From Oceanispirochaeta sp. M1 (GTDB lineage Bacteria > Spirochaetota > Spirochaetia > DSM-2461): a stretch of DNA of 64,000 nucleotides. Shown piece by piece: positions 41,280-49,385 of the stretch. Where the stretch lies: positions 124,001 through 188,000 of the forward strand of contig NZ_QQPQ01000004.1 of assembly GCF_003346715.1 (NCBI RefSeq). Direction: 5' to 3'. Position 1 is the stretch's first letter; the number at the start of each line of letters is the position of its first letter. The notes beneath the pieces were generated by a model. The model was given only the letters and a program-made list of their open reading frames with translations, was not told the origin of the DNA and searched no databases. The translations under genes and the position numbers were made by a program.

Positions 41280-41924
41280 TTACTGCTCCCTTCTCAGAGA
41301 TCCTTTTTCAGAGACATATAATCCCACAACCCTCGAGATAACAATGGCCACGTATAAGGTTCCCACAATGCCTTCAGATGTAGCAGCAAGGCGGGCTAAC
41401 TCACTCACAGGAACGATATCACCATAGCCGAGACTTACCAGGGTCACAAAGCTGAAATAGAGAAGATCCAAGTCTCCATGAGCCGTATAAAAGGCCTGGG
41501 GATCGAAATAGAGGATAATGGAATAAAATGAGTTCCAGAGATTTCCCATAAGAAGATAGATGGCAACCGATCCATAGAGGGTATCCGCATCCACATCATG
41601 TGAGCTGACAAGACTCCTGAACAGACTCTGAACCAGTGCCATAAAAAAGAGCACAGCCGATATAAGGATGCATATATAGATAATATTACTTTCTATAAAA
41701 AAATTGATCCATCTAAAAACAGTCATAATAAAATTGAGCAGCAGAAGGATCGTAAGTCGGTGTCTCTCTTTTCTATACGCCCAGACAAGAGCCAGAGCAA
41801 TAACAGTATACAGAAAAGCCCCAAAAAACTTCTGAACCGATGTCTGCCCAACCAGCAGATAACGTATGACAAAGTTAATAATCAAAACAATAGTAAGAGA
41901 ACGAAATCTGGATTTATGAAGCAT
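41280..41924 (-). CDS. Two-pore-helix potassium-channel-like membrane protein
   Basis: A 214-residue protein with about six hydrophobic segments. The last pair encloses the pore loop FVTLVSLGYGDIVPVSELARL (near residues 158-175), in which SLGYGD stands for the K+-filter TVGYGD. It lacks a clear S4 arginine ladder and a cytoplasmic RCK domain. It is probably a small potassium or non-selective channel. GGGAG precedes the ATG. The gene follows the two-component fragment genes by 25 bp but is separate from them in role. Confidence 0.82.
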   Translation of the reverse strand: MLHKSRFRSLTIVLIINFVIRYLLVGQTSVQKFFGAFLYTVIALALVWAYRKERHRLTILLLLNFIMTVFRWINFFIESNIIYICILISAVLFFMALVQSLFRSLVSSHDVDADTLYGSVAIYLLMGNLWNSFYSIILYFDPQAFYTAHGDLDLLYFSFVTLVSLGYGDIVPVSELARLAATSEGIVGTLYVAIVISRVVGLYVSEKGSLRREQ

Positions 41925-41948
41925 CAGGACTCCCTGCTGTATAAGCTG

Positions 41949-42569
41949 TCATACAGAGCAAAGTGATCTTATTTTACTGAGAAGAAATTCATCATGAATC
42001 GGTTTTCTGAGAACATCGCTCATTCCGGCCTGTATAAAGTCTTCCTGCAGCTCACTTTCACCGTGTGCCGTAATAGCCAGAATAGGAATATCTTTATTTT
42101 TACTGCGGATTTTCTGAGCTGCCTGTATGCCGTCAACACCGGGCATACTCACATCCATAAGAATCAGCTGATAGTTATTTTTCTCAAAAAGCTCCAGCGC
42201 TTCCAGGCCGTCACAGGCCTCATCGATATGCCAGTTCTGCCTTCTGAGCAGGGTTGTCAGATAGAGGCGACTCACATAGTCATCTTCAGCAACAAGGACT
42301 GAAAATGTCTTATTTTGCTCTATAGTACTATTCCCTGGGGGGGTGACCTCTTCATTGACACTGCTGCTTCCCCTTGAAGAATCGTTGTCCACTGTCTTAT
42401 TCTGAAATTCATTAATGAGAGTCAGGGTCTTTTCAGCTGATAAAAGCATGTATTTAAGAATATCGATCTGCTCATCTGTCAGCTCAGTCTCTTCAAGAAG
42501 ACTTCCCATACAGATGACACCGTTCAAAGACGAGCGCATATCATGAAAGATACTCCCCCGCCCCTTCAT
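41949..42569 (-). CDS. HisKA-like helix fused to a receiver domain, no kinase domain
   Basis: A 206-residue protein. Residues 1-55 resemble a HisKA dimerisation helix (FHDMRSSLNGVICMGSLLEE with His9), but no HATPase follows. After a Ser/Pro-rich linker comes a complete receiver domain: AEDDYVSRL, LILMDVSMPGVDG (phospho-acceptor Asp near 139), AITAH and RKPIHDEF. It may be a phosphorelay adaptor that needs a kinase in trans. Its ATG overlaps the stop of the STAS gene (ATGA). The pairing of a STAS protein with a relay protein resembles stress-type partner switching, but no anti-sigma kinase is nearby. Confidence 0.8.
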   Translation of the reverse strand: MKGRGSIFHDMRSSLNGVICMGSLLEETELTDEQIDILKYMLLSAEKTLTLINEFQNKTVDNDSSRGSSSVNEEVTPPGNSTIEQNKTFSVLVAEDDYVSRLYLTTLLRRQNWHIDEACDGLEALELFEKNNYQLILMDVSMPGVDGIQAAQKIRSKNKDIPILAITAHGESELQEDFIQAGMSDVLRKPIHDEFLLSKIRSLCSV

Positions 42570-42958
42570 CAGCCGATACTCCCCAGATCTTCGATAATAT
42601 TAAAAAAGTCTGAAAACCCGAGCTGATCAAAAACACCTCGGACTTTCGTATCCATCTTAAGGAGGTAGAAAGGACTGTTTTTATGATCTGCCTGAACACG
42701 TATTGTGGTGAATGTTCCGATACCGCTTGATGAAATATACTGCAGCTCACTCAGATCAAGGATAAAAGGATTATCTTCCCAGTCAGAACCGAAAAAGTCC
42801 ATAACCGCATCTGCGAATTCTATTGAATTGCTATGGTCAAGATATCCTTTAAGAGACACAACAGCAGCAGGTGGATCGAACTGATCATTCATGGAGCACT
42901 GTACAGTCAAACCTTCCTGATTATCATTTAGACGGTTTAATGTGCTGAAATCCAACAT
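42569..42958 (-). CDS. STAS-domain anti-sigma-factor antagonist-like protein
   Basis: A 129-residue single STAS domain. The core motif is LDLSELQYISSSGIGTF, in which the serine near residue 75 would be the phosphorylated residue in SpoIIAA/RsbV-type proteins; VSLKGYLDHSNS is the typical first strand and loop. The N-terminal 30 residues (acidic and polar) are extra. AAAGGAG precedes the ATG. It shares overlapping stop/start codons with the HisKA-REC gene. Confidence 0.88.
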   Translation of the reverse strand: MLDFSTLNRLNDNQEGLTVQCSMNDQFDPPAAVVSLKGYLDHSNSIEFADAVMDFFGSDWEDNPFILDLSELQYISSSGIGTFTTIRVQADHKNSPFYLLKMDTKVRGVFDQLGFSDFFNIIEDLGSIG

Positions 42959-43071
42959 TACAGAATTACTCCTTTAATCTAAACTGACCAATTTATTCTT
43001 AACTGACAACTTTGTACCAGCTGCATAATTGTAACATAAGAGAGTGCTCTTATCAAATATGACATTATGAG

Positions 43072-43110
43072 TCAAAAAAAAAGCAGTACAACCAAATGCT
43101 GTACTGCTTG
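43072..43110 (-). terminator. Terminator of the acyl-CoA synthetase gene
   Basis: On the minus strand AAGCAGTACA / TGTACTGCTT with a 9-nt loop, followed by a run of nine T. It lies 25 bp past the stop. Confidence 0.88.
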
Positions 43111-43135
43111 CAGATTCCCTGTCTCTTCAGATCTT

Positions 43136-44848
43136 CTACTTATGTGTATCAGGTTTTTTTTTGAGTGATGTATAAAGAAATCTTTTAATCTTCATAGAAG
43201 GAGTCTTTTCAAAAGGCTCCTCCTGCTCAATCATTTTCCCCAGACGGCTCAGGGTATTGAGGCTGCTGTTGGCAGTCTGTCTGATCTTCTCCAGAGTCTC
43301 TTCTCTGATTTTATTCAGCTCTTCAGGTTTTCCCTTCAAATTTTTAAAAAAATCATCAAGTTTATCAGAATTGAGTTGGACCCTTCCTACCAGGGTATTA
43401 CCGATTCTTGCAACAAGAGATTCCTGAACAAAAGGGTCTCTGTTTAACACAGCCTCGATCTCCTCGGGATAAATATTCTCTCCGTTGGGTCCTAGAATCA
43501 TATTTTTCAGACGGCCTTTGACAAAAAGGACATTATTCTTATCCAGATATCCAAGGTCTCCAGTCTTAAACCAGCCGTCTTCAGTAAAGACTTCGGCGGT
43601 CTTCTCTTCATCCTTGTAATAACCAAGCATAATATTGGGTCCCGTCGCCTGAATTTCACCATCCCCGGTCTCGGGGTTGATATCAGCAACTCTGAGCTGA
43701 ACATCGGTAAAGGGTTTGCCAATGGCTCTATAGACTGAAAGGGCAGGTGTATCTCCTGCCAGACAGGGCGCTGTTTCTGTCAAACCATAACCTACAGAAT
43801 ATGGAAATTTCGCATCCCTGAGAAACATCTCTACATCTGGAGCAAGAGGAGCACCGCCCACTCCAAAAAATTTCAGATTCCCCCCAAAAAGAGCCTTCAG
43901 TTTCTTACCCGCCACAAAACGGTTCAAAAGAAATCGGGTAGGTCTGAAGGCATAAAGTGCCTTCAATATTTTTTTTGAAGCAAATTTGGGAGCAATACTG
44001 CTTCTATATATTTTTTCAATTAGGAGAGGAACAGTGAGCATTTGCTGGGGTCTGACCTTCTGCAGCGCCGGCAGCATAATTCTTGCAGTAGGTGCACCCT
44101 TGATGTAATGAATCGAAGCTCCGCTTATCATGGGAAGAATGAGTCCCAGGGTACATTCATAGGAATGAGCCAGAGGCAGAACTGAAAAAAATGAATCTCC
44201 CTCATTAGCATCGCAAATCGGTATTCCGACATAGGCATTATGAGTGATATTTTTATGAGAGAGCATTACACCCTTTGAATTACCAGTAGTACCTGATGTG
44301 TACAGAATTGCTGCAATATCGTCTTCTTCAGAAGCATACAGATGATCATCTTCTTTGAAGCTGTCATCCTTCAACAGATTTCCTGATTCCTCAAAACTGA
44401 CCGAATCTTTATCTTTTAGTATTTTACCGCATTTTAATCCATCTTTGATAAGAACAATTTTATTGGATTTAGCAGGAGCACTGTCAGCAATTTTTTCCAG
44501 AACTTTCTCGGAAATGAAAAGAAATACAGAGTCTGAATGATCAATTATATTGAGAGTTTGTTCTTTGGGAAAATCAGGCATGATGGGAACAGAGACAGCA
44601 CCCATAGTTGCAACGGCCAGATATATCTGTCCCCATTCAGGGCGGCTCTCACTGATCAGAGCAACCTTGTCACCAACCTGTACTCCGTTATCTTTTAGAT
44701 AGCTTTGGATTCTTTTAATATTTTTTGCTACCTGACCATAACTCTCACTCTCTTCTCCGGCATATCCGAGAAAATTCAGATCTTTATAGGCCTCGCGGCT
44801 TTTGGACCAGGTATCACTCAATGTGTATTTATCTAGTTCATATGTCAT
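43136..44848 (-). CDS. Long-chain fatty acid-CoA ligase (AMP-forming), FadD-like
   Basis: A 570-residue AMP-forming acyl-CoA synthetase. The ATP/phosphate loop is ILYTSGTTGNSKGVMLSHKN (near residue 188), motif II is GYGLTETAPCLAGD, and the adenylate and hinge region GWFKTGDLGYLDKNN and the final lysine area are kept. The long-chain form is suggested by its size and by its similarity to FadD/FACL-type proteins. It would activate fatty acids for breakdown or membrane lipid repair, in parallel with the fatty acid kinase system at 1120-3590. TGGAG lies 9 nt before the ATG; there is no operon partner. Confidence 0.9.
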   Translation of the reverse strand: MTYELDKYTLSDTWSKSREAYKDLNFLGYAGEESESYGQVAKNIKRIQSYLKDNGVQVGDKVALISESRPEWGQIYLAVATMGAVSVPIMPDFPKEQTLNIIDHSDSVFLFISEKVLEKIADSAPAKSNKIVLIKDGLKCGKILKDKDSVSFEESGNLLKDDSFKEDDHLYASEEDDIAAILYTSGTTGNSKGVMLSHKNITHNAYVGIPICDANEGDSFFSVLPLAHSYECTLGLILPMISGASIHYIKGAPTARIMLPALQKVRPQQMLTVPLLIEKIYRSSIAPKFASKKILKALYAFRPTRFLLNRFVAGKKLKALFGGNLKFFGVGGAPLAPDVEMFLRDAKFPYSVGYGLTETAPCLAGDTPALSVYRAIGKPFTDVQLRVADINPETGDGEIQATGPNIMLGYYKDEEKTAEVFTEDGWFKTGDLGYLDKNNVLFVKGRLKNMILGPNGENIYPEEIEAVLNRDPFVQESLVARIGNTLVGRVQLNSDKLDDFFKNLKGKPEELNKIREETLEKIRQTANSSLNTLSRLGKMIEQEEPFEKTPSMKIKRFLYTSLKKKPDTHK

Positions 44849-45185
44849 TGATTAAACTCCATTTTTAAACTTGTACTTTTATTTTAACATCACTCACTCA
44901 AAAAGTGTATTGTGAATAACCACTCACATCTTGAACGCAATTATGCATATGGTCAAAGTTTTTTTACACAATAGTACATGTTCATCGTATGAAAAATAGT
45001 AAAGTTCCACTATTTTGTGCAGTATATTCAAACTAATCATGAAATTATGAATGAAATATAATGTTTCAAACCATATTACCGTAAAAACAGTCAATTCCAC
45101 AAAAAATCCAGTTCCTGGAATAAATCCTTTCAAGAACTCTCCTATTTACAGTATTTATCTTAAAACGTATAGTTTCAAAAACCCT
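44849..45185. other. Gene-free region between acyl-CoA synthetase and asd
   Basis: About 340 bp, A/T-rich. A 69-codon minus-strand frame (44924-45133) has no homology pattern or Shine-Dalgarno that I can see. Promoters for both divergent genes must be here, but I do not see a clear one. Confidence 0.3.
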
Positions 45186-45279
45186 TCAGCCCTGTGCTGA
45201 AAAAACATCAGAGTGATGATTACACTACCAGGGAGCATTTAGAATCCTGGTGTTACTCACTCTGCTAGAGAATAGGAGA
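45186..45279 (+). repeat. Two-hairpin leader element, copy 8, with a nested inverted copy
   Basis: In the asd leader the plus strand has CAGC-CCTGT-GCTG, linker AAAAAACA, then an outer stem CAGAGTGA / TCACTCTG and CTAG just before AATAGGAG. Inside the loop of the outer stem sits a second hairpin, TACACTACCAGG...CCTGGTGTTA, which is the family sequence in the opposite orientation. The arrangement looks like one copy inserted into another. Confidence 0.55.
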
Positions 45280-45284
45280 AAACC

Positions 45285-46406
45285 GTGAAGAAAGTCGGGA
45301 TTATTGGATGGAGAGGAATGGTAGGGTCAGTGCTGATGGACAGAATGATGTCCGAGGGCGATTTCACCAGAAAAACAATGGAGCCTCTGCTTTTCTCCAC
45401 ATCCCAGGCCGGGCAGAAAGCCCCTGATTTCGGAAGAGAACTGCCCCCGCTGGCAGATGCCTTTGATATTGATTTATTGAAAAATCAGGACGTAATTATT
45501 ACCTGCCAGGGCGGCTCCTACACGGAAAAAATATACCCAGAACTTAAAAAATCCGGATGGAAAGGTTATTGGATCGATGCAGCCTCAACCCTGAGAATGA
45601 AGGAAGACAGTCTTATCGTACTGGACCCAGTGAACAGGAATGTTATAGACAACGGCTTAAAGTCTGGAATTACCACATATGTGGGTGGAAACTGTACCGT
45701 CAGCCTCATGCTGATGGCTCTGGGCGGACTGTTCAAAGAAAACCTCGTAGAATGGATGACATCCATGACCTATCAGGCAGCATCCGGAGCCGGTGCAAGA
45801 AACATGAAAGAACTCATCTCACAGATGGATGTACTGGGTAAAAGCGGAGAAAGAATGCTTGATCCCGCCAGCGCCATACTTGAACTGGATAAAAAGATAA
45901 GCGAAACAATGCGCAGTGCTGATTTTCCGACAGATCAGTTCGGAGCTCCCCTGGCCGGCAGCCTGATCCCCTGGATTGATAAAGCCATGGATAACGGGAT
46001 GACCAAGGAAGAGTGGAAAGGATTTGCCGAAACCAATAAAATTCTTATGAACGACCCTGCAATTCCAATTGACGGACTCTGTGTCAGAATCGGTTCCATG
46101 CGCTGTCACAGCCAGGCACTGACCATCAAGATGACCAAAGATCTGCCGCTGGATGAAATTGAAGATATTATTAAAAATGACAATGACTGGGTAAAATTCA
46201 TCCCCAACAGCAAGGAAGAATCCCTGGCCGGCCTTACACCTGCAGCCGTATCCGGAAAACTGACAGTTCCTGTAGGAAGAGTCAGGAAACTGAATATGGG
46301 TCCAGATTATCTGACAGCATTTACCGTAGGTGACCAGCTCCTCTGGGGTGCAGCAGAACCTGTAAGACGCATGCTGAATATAACTCTGGATCATCTTGAA
46401 GGATAA
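45285..46406 (+). CDS. asd: Aspartate-semialdehyde dehydrogenase
   Basis: A 373-residue Asd of the gammaproteobacterial type. It converts aspartyl phosphate to the semialdehyde, for lysine, methionine, threonine and diaminopimelate synthesis. The NADP-binding N-terminus is [18 protein letters not shown], the catalytic cysteine is in [10 protein letters not shown] (near residue 135), and the substrate loop is [26 protein letters not shown] is the QxxSGAG motif. It starts with GTG at 45285, 9 nt after AGGAG. It is a one-gene unit between the nested leader element and a strong terminator. Confidence 0.95.
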   Translation: MKKVGIIGWRGMVGSVLMDRMMSEGDFTRKTMEPLLFSTSQAGQKAPDFGRELPPLADAFDIDLLKNQDVIITCQGGSYTEKIYPELKKSGWKGYWIDAASTLRMKEDSLIVLDPVNRNVIDNGLKSGITTYVGGNCTVSLMLMALGGLFKENLVEWMTSMTYQAASGAGARNMKELISQMDVLGKSGERMLDPASAILELDKKISETMRSADFPTDQFGAPLAGSLIPWIDKAMDNGMTKEEWKGFAETNKILMNDPAIPIDGLCVRIGSMRCHSQALTIKMTKDLPLDEIEDIIKNDNDWVKFIPNSKEESLAGLTPAAVSGKLTVPVGRVRKLNMGPDYLTAFTVGDQLLWGAAEPVRRMLNITLDHLEG

Positions 46407-46426
46407 TCAGTCAAATTAAAAAATAT

Positions 46427-46455
46427 AAAAACCCGCCTGTTCAGGCGGGTTTTCT
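46427..46455 (+). terminator. Rho-independent terminator of asd
   Basis: AAAACCCGCCTG / CAGGCGGGTTTT with a 2-nt loop, followed by CTTT. Confidence 0.9.
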
Positions 46456-46484
46456 TTGCTATACTGATAGTAAGGGAGGCTCTG

Positions 46485-47147
46485 ATGACCCGTCGGCAGA
46501 AACTAGTATTGATTCTCTTAACCACAGTTACCCTCTCCCCTCTGTGGGCATTCAACTACGGAGTCCGTTTCAATTTTGGACTGAGCAGTGGAACAGGATC
46601 AGAATGGTACAAAACTCTGGACCAGGCCGGAAGCATCAGTTTCAACAAAGTTATCCCTACCGTCGGAATAGGTGTGTTTACAGAATTCGATATGACACCG
46701 GACTTATTATTTACACCGGAACTTAACTATGTACTGAACCGTGGAACTTCAATGGCAGATGATTTTGACAATTTCATAAGGACACAGACAGTCCACTCAA
46801 TAGAGATTATGCTTCCCCTTGCTCATGATTTCAAATTTGATTCGGGTAATAAGGCATTCAGAATATTGGGCGGTTTTCAACTTCTCTACTCCTTTCATCT
46901 TGAACAAAGCATTGAAATCAACGGTAATGAACGATTCACACCGGATATGAAAAATCTGAAGCCTTTTTCCATGGGCTTTGTTCTGGGTGGTGGATTAGAG
47001 TTCAGAAAACAAAAAAAGATGTCCTGGTTTCTGGATATGAGAATGATTATTCCCGCCTCTGTAAGAATAGAATACTCACTGCCCGACGGCAGTACTAATG
47101 AATTCAAGACCCTGGAGCTGCTCTTGGGCAGTGGTATTAAATTTTAA
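46485..47147 (+). CDS. Outer-membrane beta-barrel-like protein
   Basis: A 220-residue secreted protein. A signal peptide (residues 1-22, ending LWA) is followed by alternating hydrophobic strands with Tyr, Phe and Gly, as in small OmpA/PorT-type barrels: IGVFTEFDMTPDLLFTPELNYVL, FRILGGFQLLYSFHLE and LGGGLEFRKQKKMSWFLDMR. The C-terminus ends in a hydrophobic strand with a Phe (LLLGSGIKF), as expected for Bam-dependent barrels. GGGAGG precedes the ATG, and TATACT/GATAGT boxes lie upstream. Function unknown; it is probably an outer-membrane channel or structural protein. Confidence 0.75.
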   Translation: MTRRQKLVLILLTTVTLSPLWAFNYGVRFNFGLSSGTGSEWYKTLDQAGSISFNKVIPTVGIGVFTEFDMTPDLLFTPELNYVLNRGTSMADDFDNFIRTQTVHSIEIMLPLAHDFKFDSGNKAFRILGGFQLLYSFHLEQSIEINGNERFTPDMKNLKPFSMGFVLGGGLEFRKQKKMSWFLDMRMIIPASVRIEYSLPDGSTNEFKTLELLLGSGIKF

Positions 47148-47154
47148 GAAAAAT

Positions 47155-47340
47155 TCAGAAATAACGGGAAATGATTTCTACGGCCTGTTCCATCCACATG
47201 GCATCAACAACATCAAATCGGCTTAAGCCTGGACTATCAATATCCAGAACAGCCAGGACTTCATCCCCTTTAGATATGGGAACAATAAGCTGAGGATAAT
47301 CGTTCTCCCGATCTCCACTGATTTTAAAGGGTTCAAACAT
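47155..47340 (-). pseudogene. C-terminal remnant of a GAF protein (fRMsr-like)
   Basis: Only 61 codons, which match the last third of a GAF-domain protein of the free-methionine-sulfoxide-reductase type: LIVPISKGDEVLAVLDIDSPGLSRFDVVDAMWMEQAVEII fits the family's VVPI...GVLDIDSP...F...D...LE pattern. Stop codons lie just upstream of the ATG, and the catalytic cysteines of the first two thirds are missing. A weak Shine-Dalgarno (AGAGG) stands before the ATG, so a short protein may be made. I judge it a decayed gene, but a small stand-alone protein is not excluded. Confidence 0.6.
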
Positions 47341-47388
47341 AAAACAAGCCTCTTTTATTTGCTATAAAGTATAGGCAGGGAAATGTAA

Positions 47389-47417
47389 TTGACAAGGCCT
47401 TTCCCCAGCTTGATAAT
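47389..47417 (+). promoter_or_regulatory. Consensus promoter of the glucuronokinase-like gene (leaderless)
   Basis: TTGACA (47389-47394), 17 nt, GATAAT (47412-47417), then 7 nt to the ATG at 47425. It is the best match to the sigma-70 consensus in the window, with no Shine-Dalgarno. Confidence 0.7.
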
Positions 47418-47424
47418 ACTGCTT

Positions 47425-48426
47425 ATGATTCATAAAGCTAGAGCCTATCCCCGGGCCGCCCTTATCGGAAATCCGTCTGACGGCTATTTTGGAAAAACAA
47501 TTGCATTCACTTTCAGTAACTTTCATGCAGACGTGACTCTTTACGACAGCCCGGAGCTGGAAATACTTCCGGCCAGGAGAGATCAATCCCGATTTTCCTC
47601 CCTGGAAACGATGGCCTCTGATGTTGATCAGTATGGATATTACGGAGGCATCCGCCTGATAAAAGCCTCATTAAAAAAATTCCATTTCTGGTGTTCAAAG
47701 AGAGAAATCCCTTTACACAGACGTAACTTCACAATCCGCTATCACACTGATATTCCAGCCCATCTTGGACTGGCCGGATCATCAGCAATAATTACAGCAT
47801 CAATGAGAGTGCTCATGGCATTTTACAAGGTGGATATTCCCGAATATCTCCTGGCATCCCTGGTGCTCTCGGTTGAAACAGAAGAGCTGGGTATCGGTGC
47901 AGGACTTCAGGACAGGGTTGCCCAGGCATATAACGGCATTGTTCATATGGATTTTGAAAAAAGTCTGATAGAAGAGAGAGGCTATGGCGAATACAGTCGG
48001 CTGGATAATGTAGTTCACCCGGATTATTACATCGCATATAAGGTGGATAGTGCGGAAGGCACCGAGCTGTTTCATAATAATCTACGCTACCGCTGGGAAA
48101 ACGGTGATGTAGAAATTATTAAAGCCATGAAGGGTTTTGCCCGGCTGACTGATGATTACCGGGCTGCTCTGGAAGCAGGAGAAATAGCCCTTCTTGACCG
48201 GATTATCAATGCCAATTTTGACCTGCGTCATTCCATTATGAACCTGAACCCTGATCATGTCCGGATGGTGCAGACTGCAAGGGAGGCCGGAGCCAGTGCC
48301 AAATTTACCGGTTCCGGCGGTGCACTTATCGGCATCAGCAATGGAGAAAAGGGTTTCAGACATCTGAAGGCAGCCCTGGAAGCCATGGGCTGCTGTGTGA
48401 TACGCCCCCGAATAACCTTACATTGA
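47425..48426 (+). CDS. Glucuronokinase-like GHMP-family sugar kinase
   Basis: A 333-residue GHMP kinase. The N-terminus RAYPRAALIGNPSDGYFGKTIAFTF is near the glucuronokinase/plant-type signature. The ATP motif is PAHLGLAGSSAIITAS, and the third motif is AKFTGSGGALIGI. The start MIHKARAYPRAALIGN (47425) stands 7 nt after a -10 box; the frame extends 12 codons upstream but that part lies in the promoter. galU follows 28 bp later, so the pair probably phosphorylates a sugar acid at C1 and then makes a nucleotide sugar (UDP-glucuronate). Specificity for glucuronate is inferred from the N-terminal motif and the neighbour. Confidence 0.78.
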   Translation: MIHKARAYPRAALIGNPSDGYFGKTIAFTFSNFHADVTLYDSPELEILPARRDQSRFSSLETMASDVDQYGYYGGIRLIKASLKKFHFWCSKREIPLHRRNFTIRYHTDIPAHLGLAGSSAIITASMRVLMAFYKVDIPEYLLASLVLSVETEELGIGAGLQDRVAQAYNGIVHMDFEKSLIEERGYGEYSRLDNVVHPDYYIAYKVDSAEGTELFHNNLRYRWENGDVEIIKAMKGFARLTDDYRAALEAGEIALLDRIINANFDLRHSIMNLNPDHVRMVQTAREAGASAKFTGSGGALIGISNGEKGFRHLKAALEAMGCCVIRPRITLH

Positions 48427-48454
48427 AACAACTAGCAGAACAAAGGAGCCACAG

Positions 48455-49381
48455 ATGATGGTAAAAAAAGCAGTAATACCCGCAGCAGGATATGGTACAA
48501 GATTTCTCCCGGCCACTAAAAGTCAGCCCAAGGAGATGCTGCCTCTGGTTGATACTCCGACAATACAGTATGTAGTTCAGGAAGCTGTAGATGCCGGTAT
48601 AAAAGATATATTGATGATAATCGGTCGGGGAAAAAGATCCGTTGAAGAGCACTTCTCCAGAAATTTCGAACTTGAATATCAGCTTCGTGAGAAAAACAAA
48701 ACCGAAGAACTGGCAATGATTAAGACAGTACCCGATGATGTCCGCATTCATTTTGTCTGGCAGCATGATCAGCTTGGTCTGGGCCATGCAATAAGCTGTG
48801 CAAAAGATCATGTAGGGAACGAACCCTTTGCAGTACTTCTGGGAGATACGGTACTGGAGGCAGCTGCCGGTGCACCTCCCGTGATCAAACAGCTGATGGA
48901 TGTATATGAAAAGCACGAAGAAGCCGTGCTGGCCCTGGAAGAGGTTCCCATGGAAAAAGTGAGCCGTTATGGAGTAATCAGCGGCAGCCTGCAGGAGGGG
49001 AATGTGTATGAGCTGGATGGACTTATTGAGAAACCATCCATGGAAGAAGCCCCTTCCAATCTGGTAATAGCCAGCCGCTACGTACTGCCACCGGAAATTT
49101 TCAGTGCTCTAGAAATGACCCCTCCCGGTAAAAATGATGAAGTGCAGCTTACAGATGCCTTAAAAATAATACTGGGCCAGAGTACGGTAGAAGATGGAAA
49201 AGTTATCTTCAACAATGAGAGTGCTAACGAACGGAGAATGTTCGGAGTTAAATTCAAAGGTGTCCGTCATGATATGGGAAACAAACTGGATTTCCTGAAA
49301 ACAAGTATTCTTTACGGAATGCGACATAAGGAATTCGGCGAAGATTTAAAAGACTGGATGCGAAATCTGGATCTGGACTGA
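48455..49381 (+). CDS. galU: UTP-sugar-1-phosphate uridylyltransferase, GalU-like
   Basis: A 308-residue nucleotidyltransferase of the GalU type. The nucleotide-binding motif is AAGYGTRFLPATKSQPKEMLPLVD; LGLGHAISCAKDHVG and LLGDTVLE hold the metal-binding residues, and EKPSMEEAPSNLVIASRYVL is a second family signature. It makes UDP-glucose from glucose 1-phosphate and UTP. Next to a glucuronokinase-like gene it might act as a UDP-sugar pyrophosphorylase for glucuronate 1-phosphate. AAAGGAG precedes the ATG. UDP-glucose dehydrogenase, which uses its product, lies at 57252-58574. Confidence 0.92.
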   Translation: MMVKKAVIPAAGYGTRFLPATKSQPKEMLPLVDTPTIQYVVQEAVDAGIKDILMIIGRGKRSVEEHFSRNFELEYQLREKNKTEELAMIKTVPDDVRIHFVWQHDQLGLGHAISCAKDHVGNEPFAVLLGDTVLEAAAGAPPVIKQLMDVYEKHEEAVLALEEVPMEKVSRYGVISGSLQEGNVYELDGLIEKPSMEEAPSNLVIASRYVLPPEIFSALEMTPPGKNDEVQLTDALKIILGQSTVEDGKVIFNNESANERRMFGVKFKGVRHDMGNKLDFLKTSILYGMRHKEFGEDLKDWMRNLDLD

Positions 49382-49385
49382 CCAG

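Noticed and set aside
44924-45133. 69-codon minus-strand ORF
   Set aside because: No Shine-Dalgarno, no recognisable family, A/T-rich sequence; likely a chance frame.
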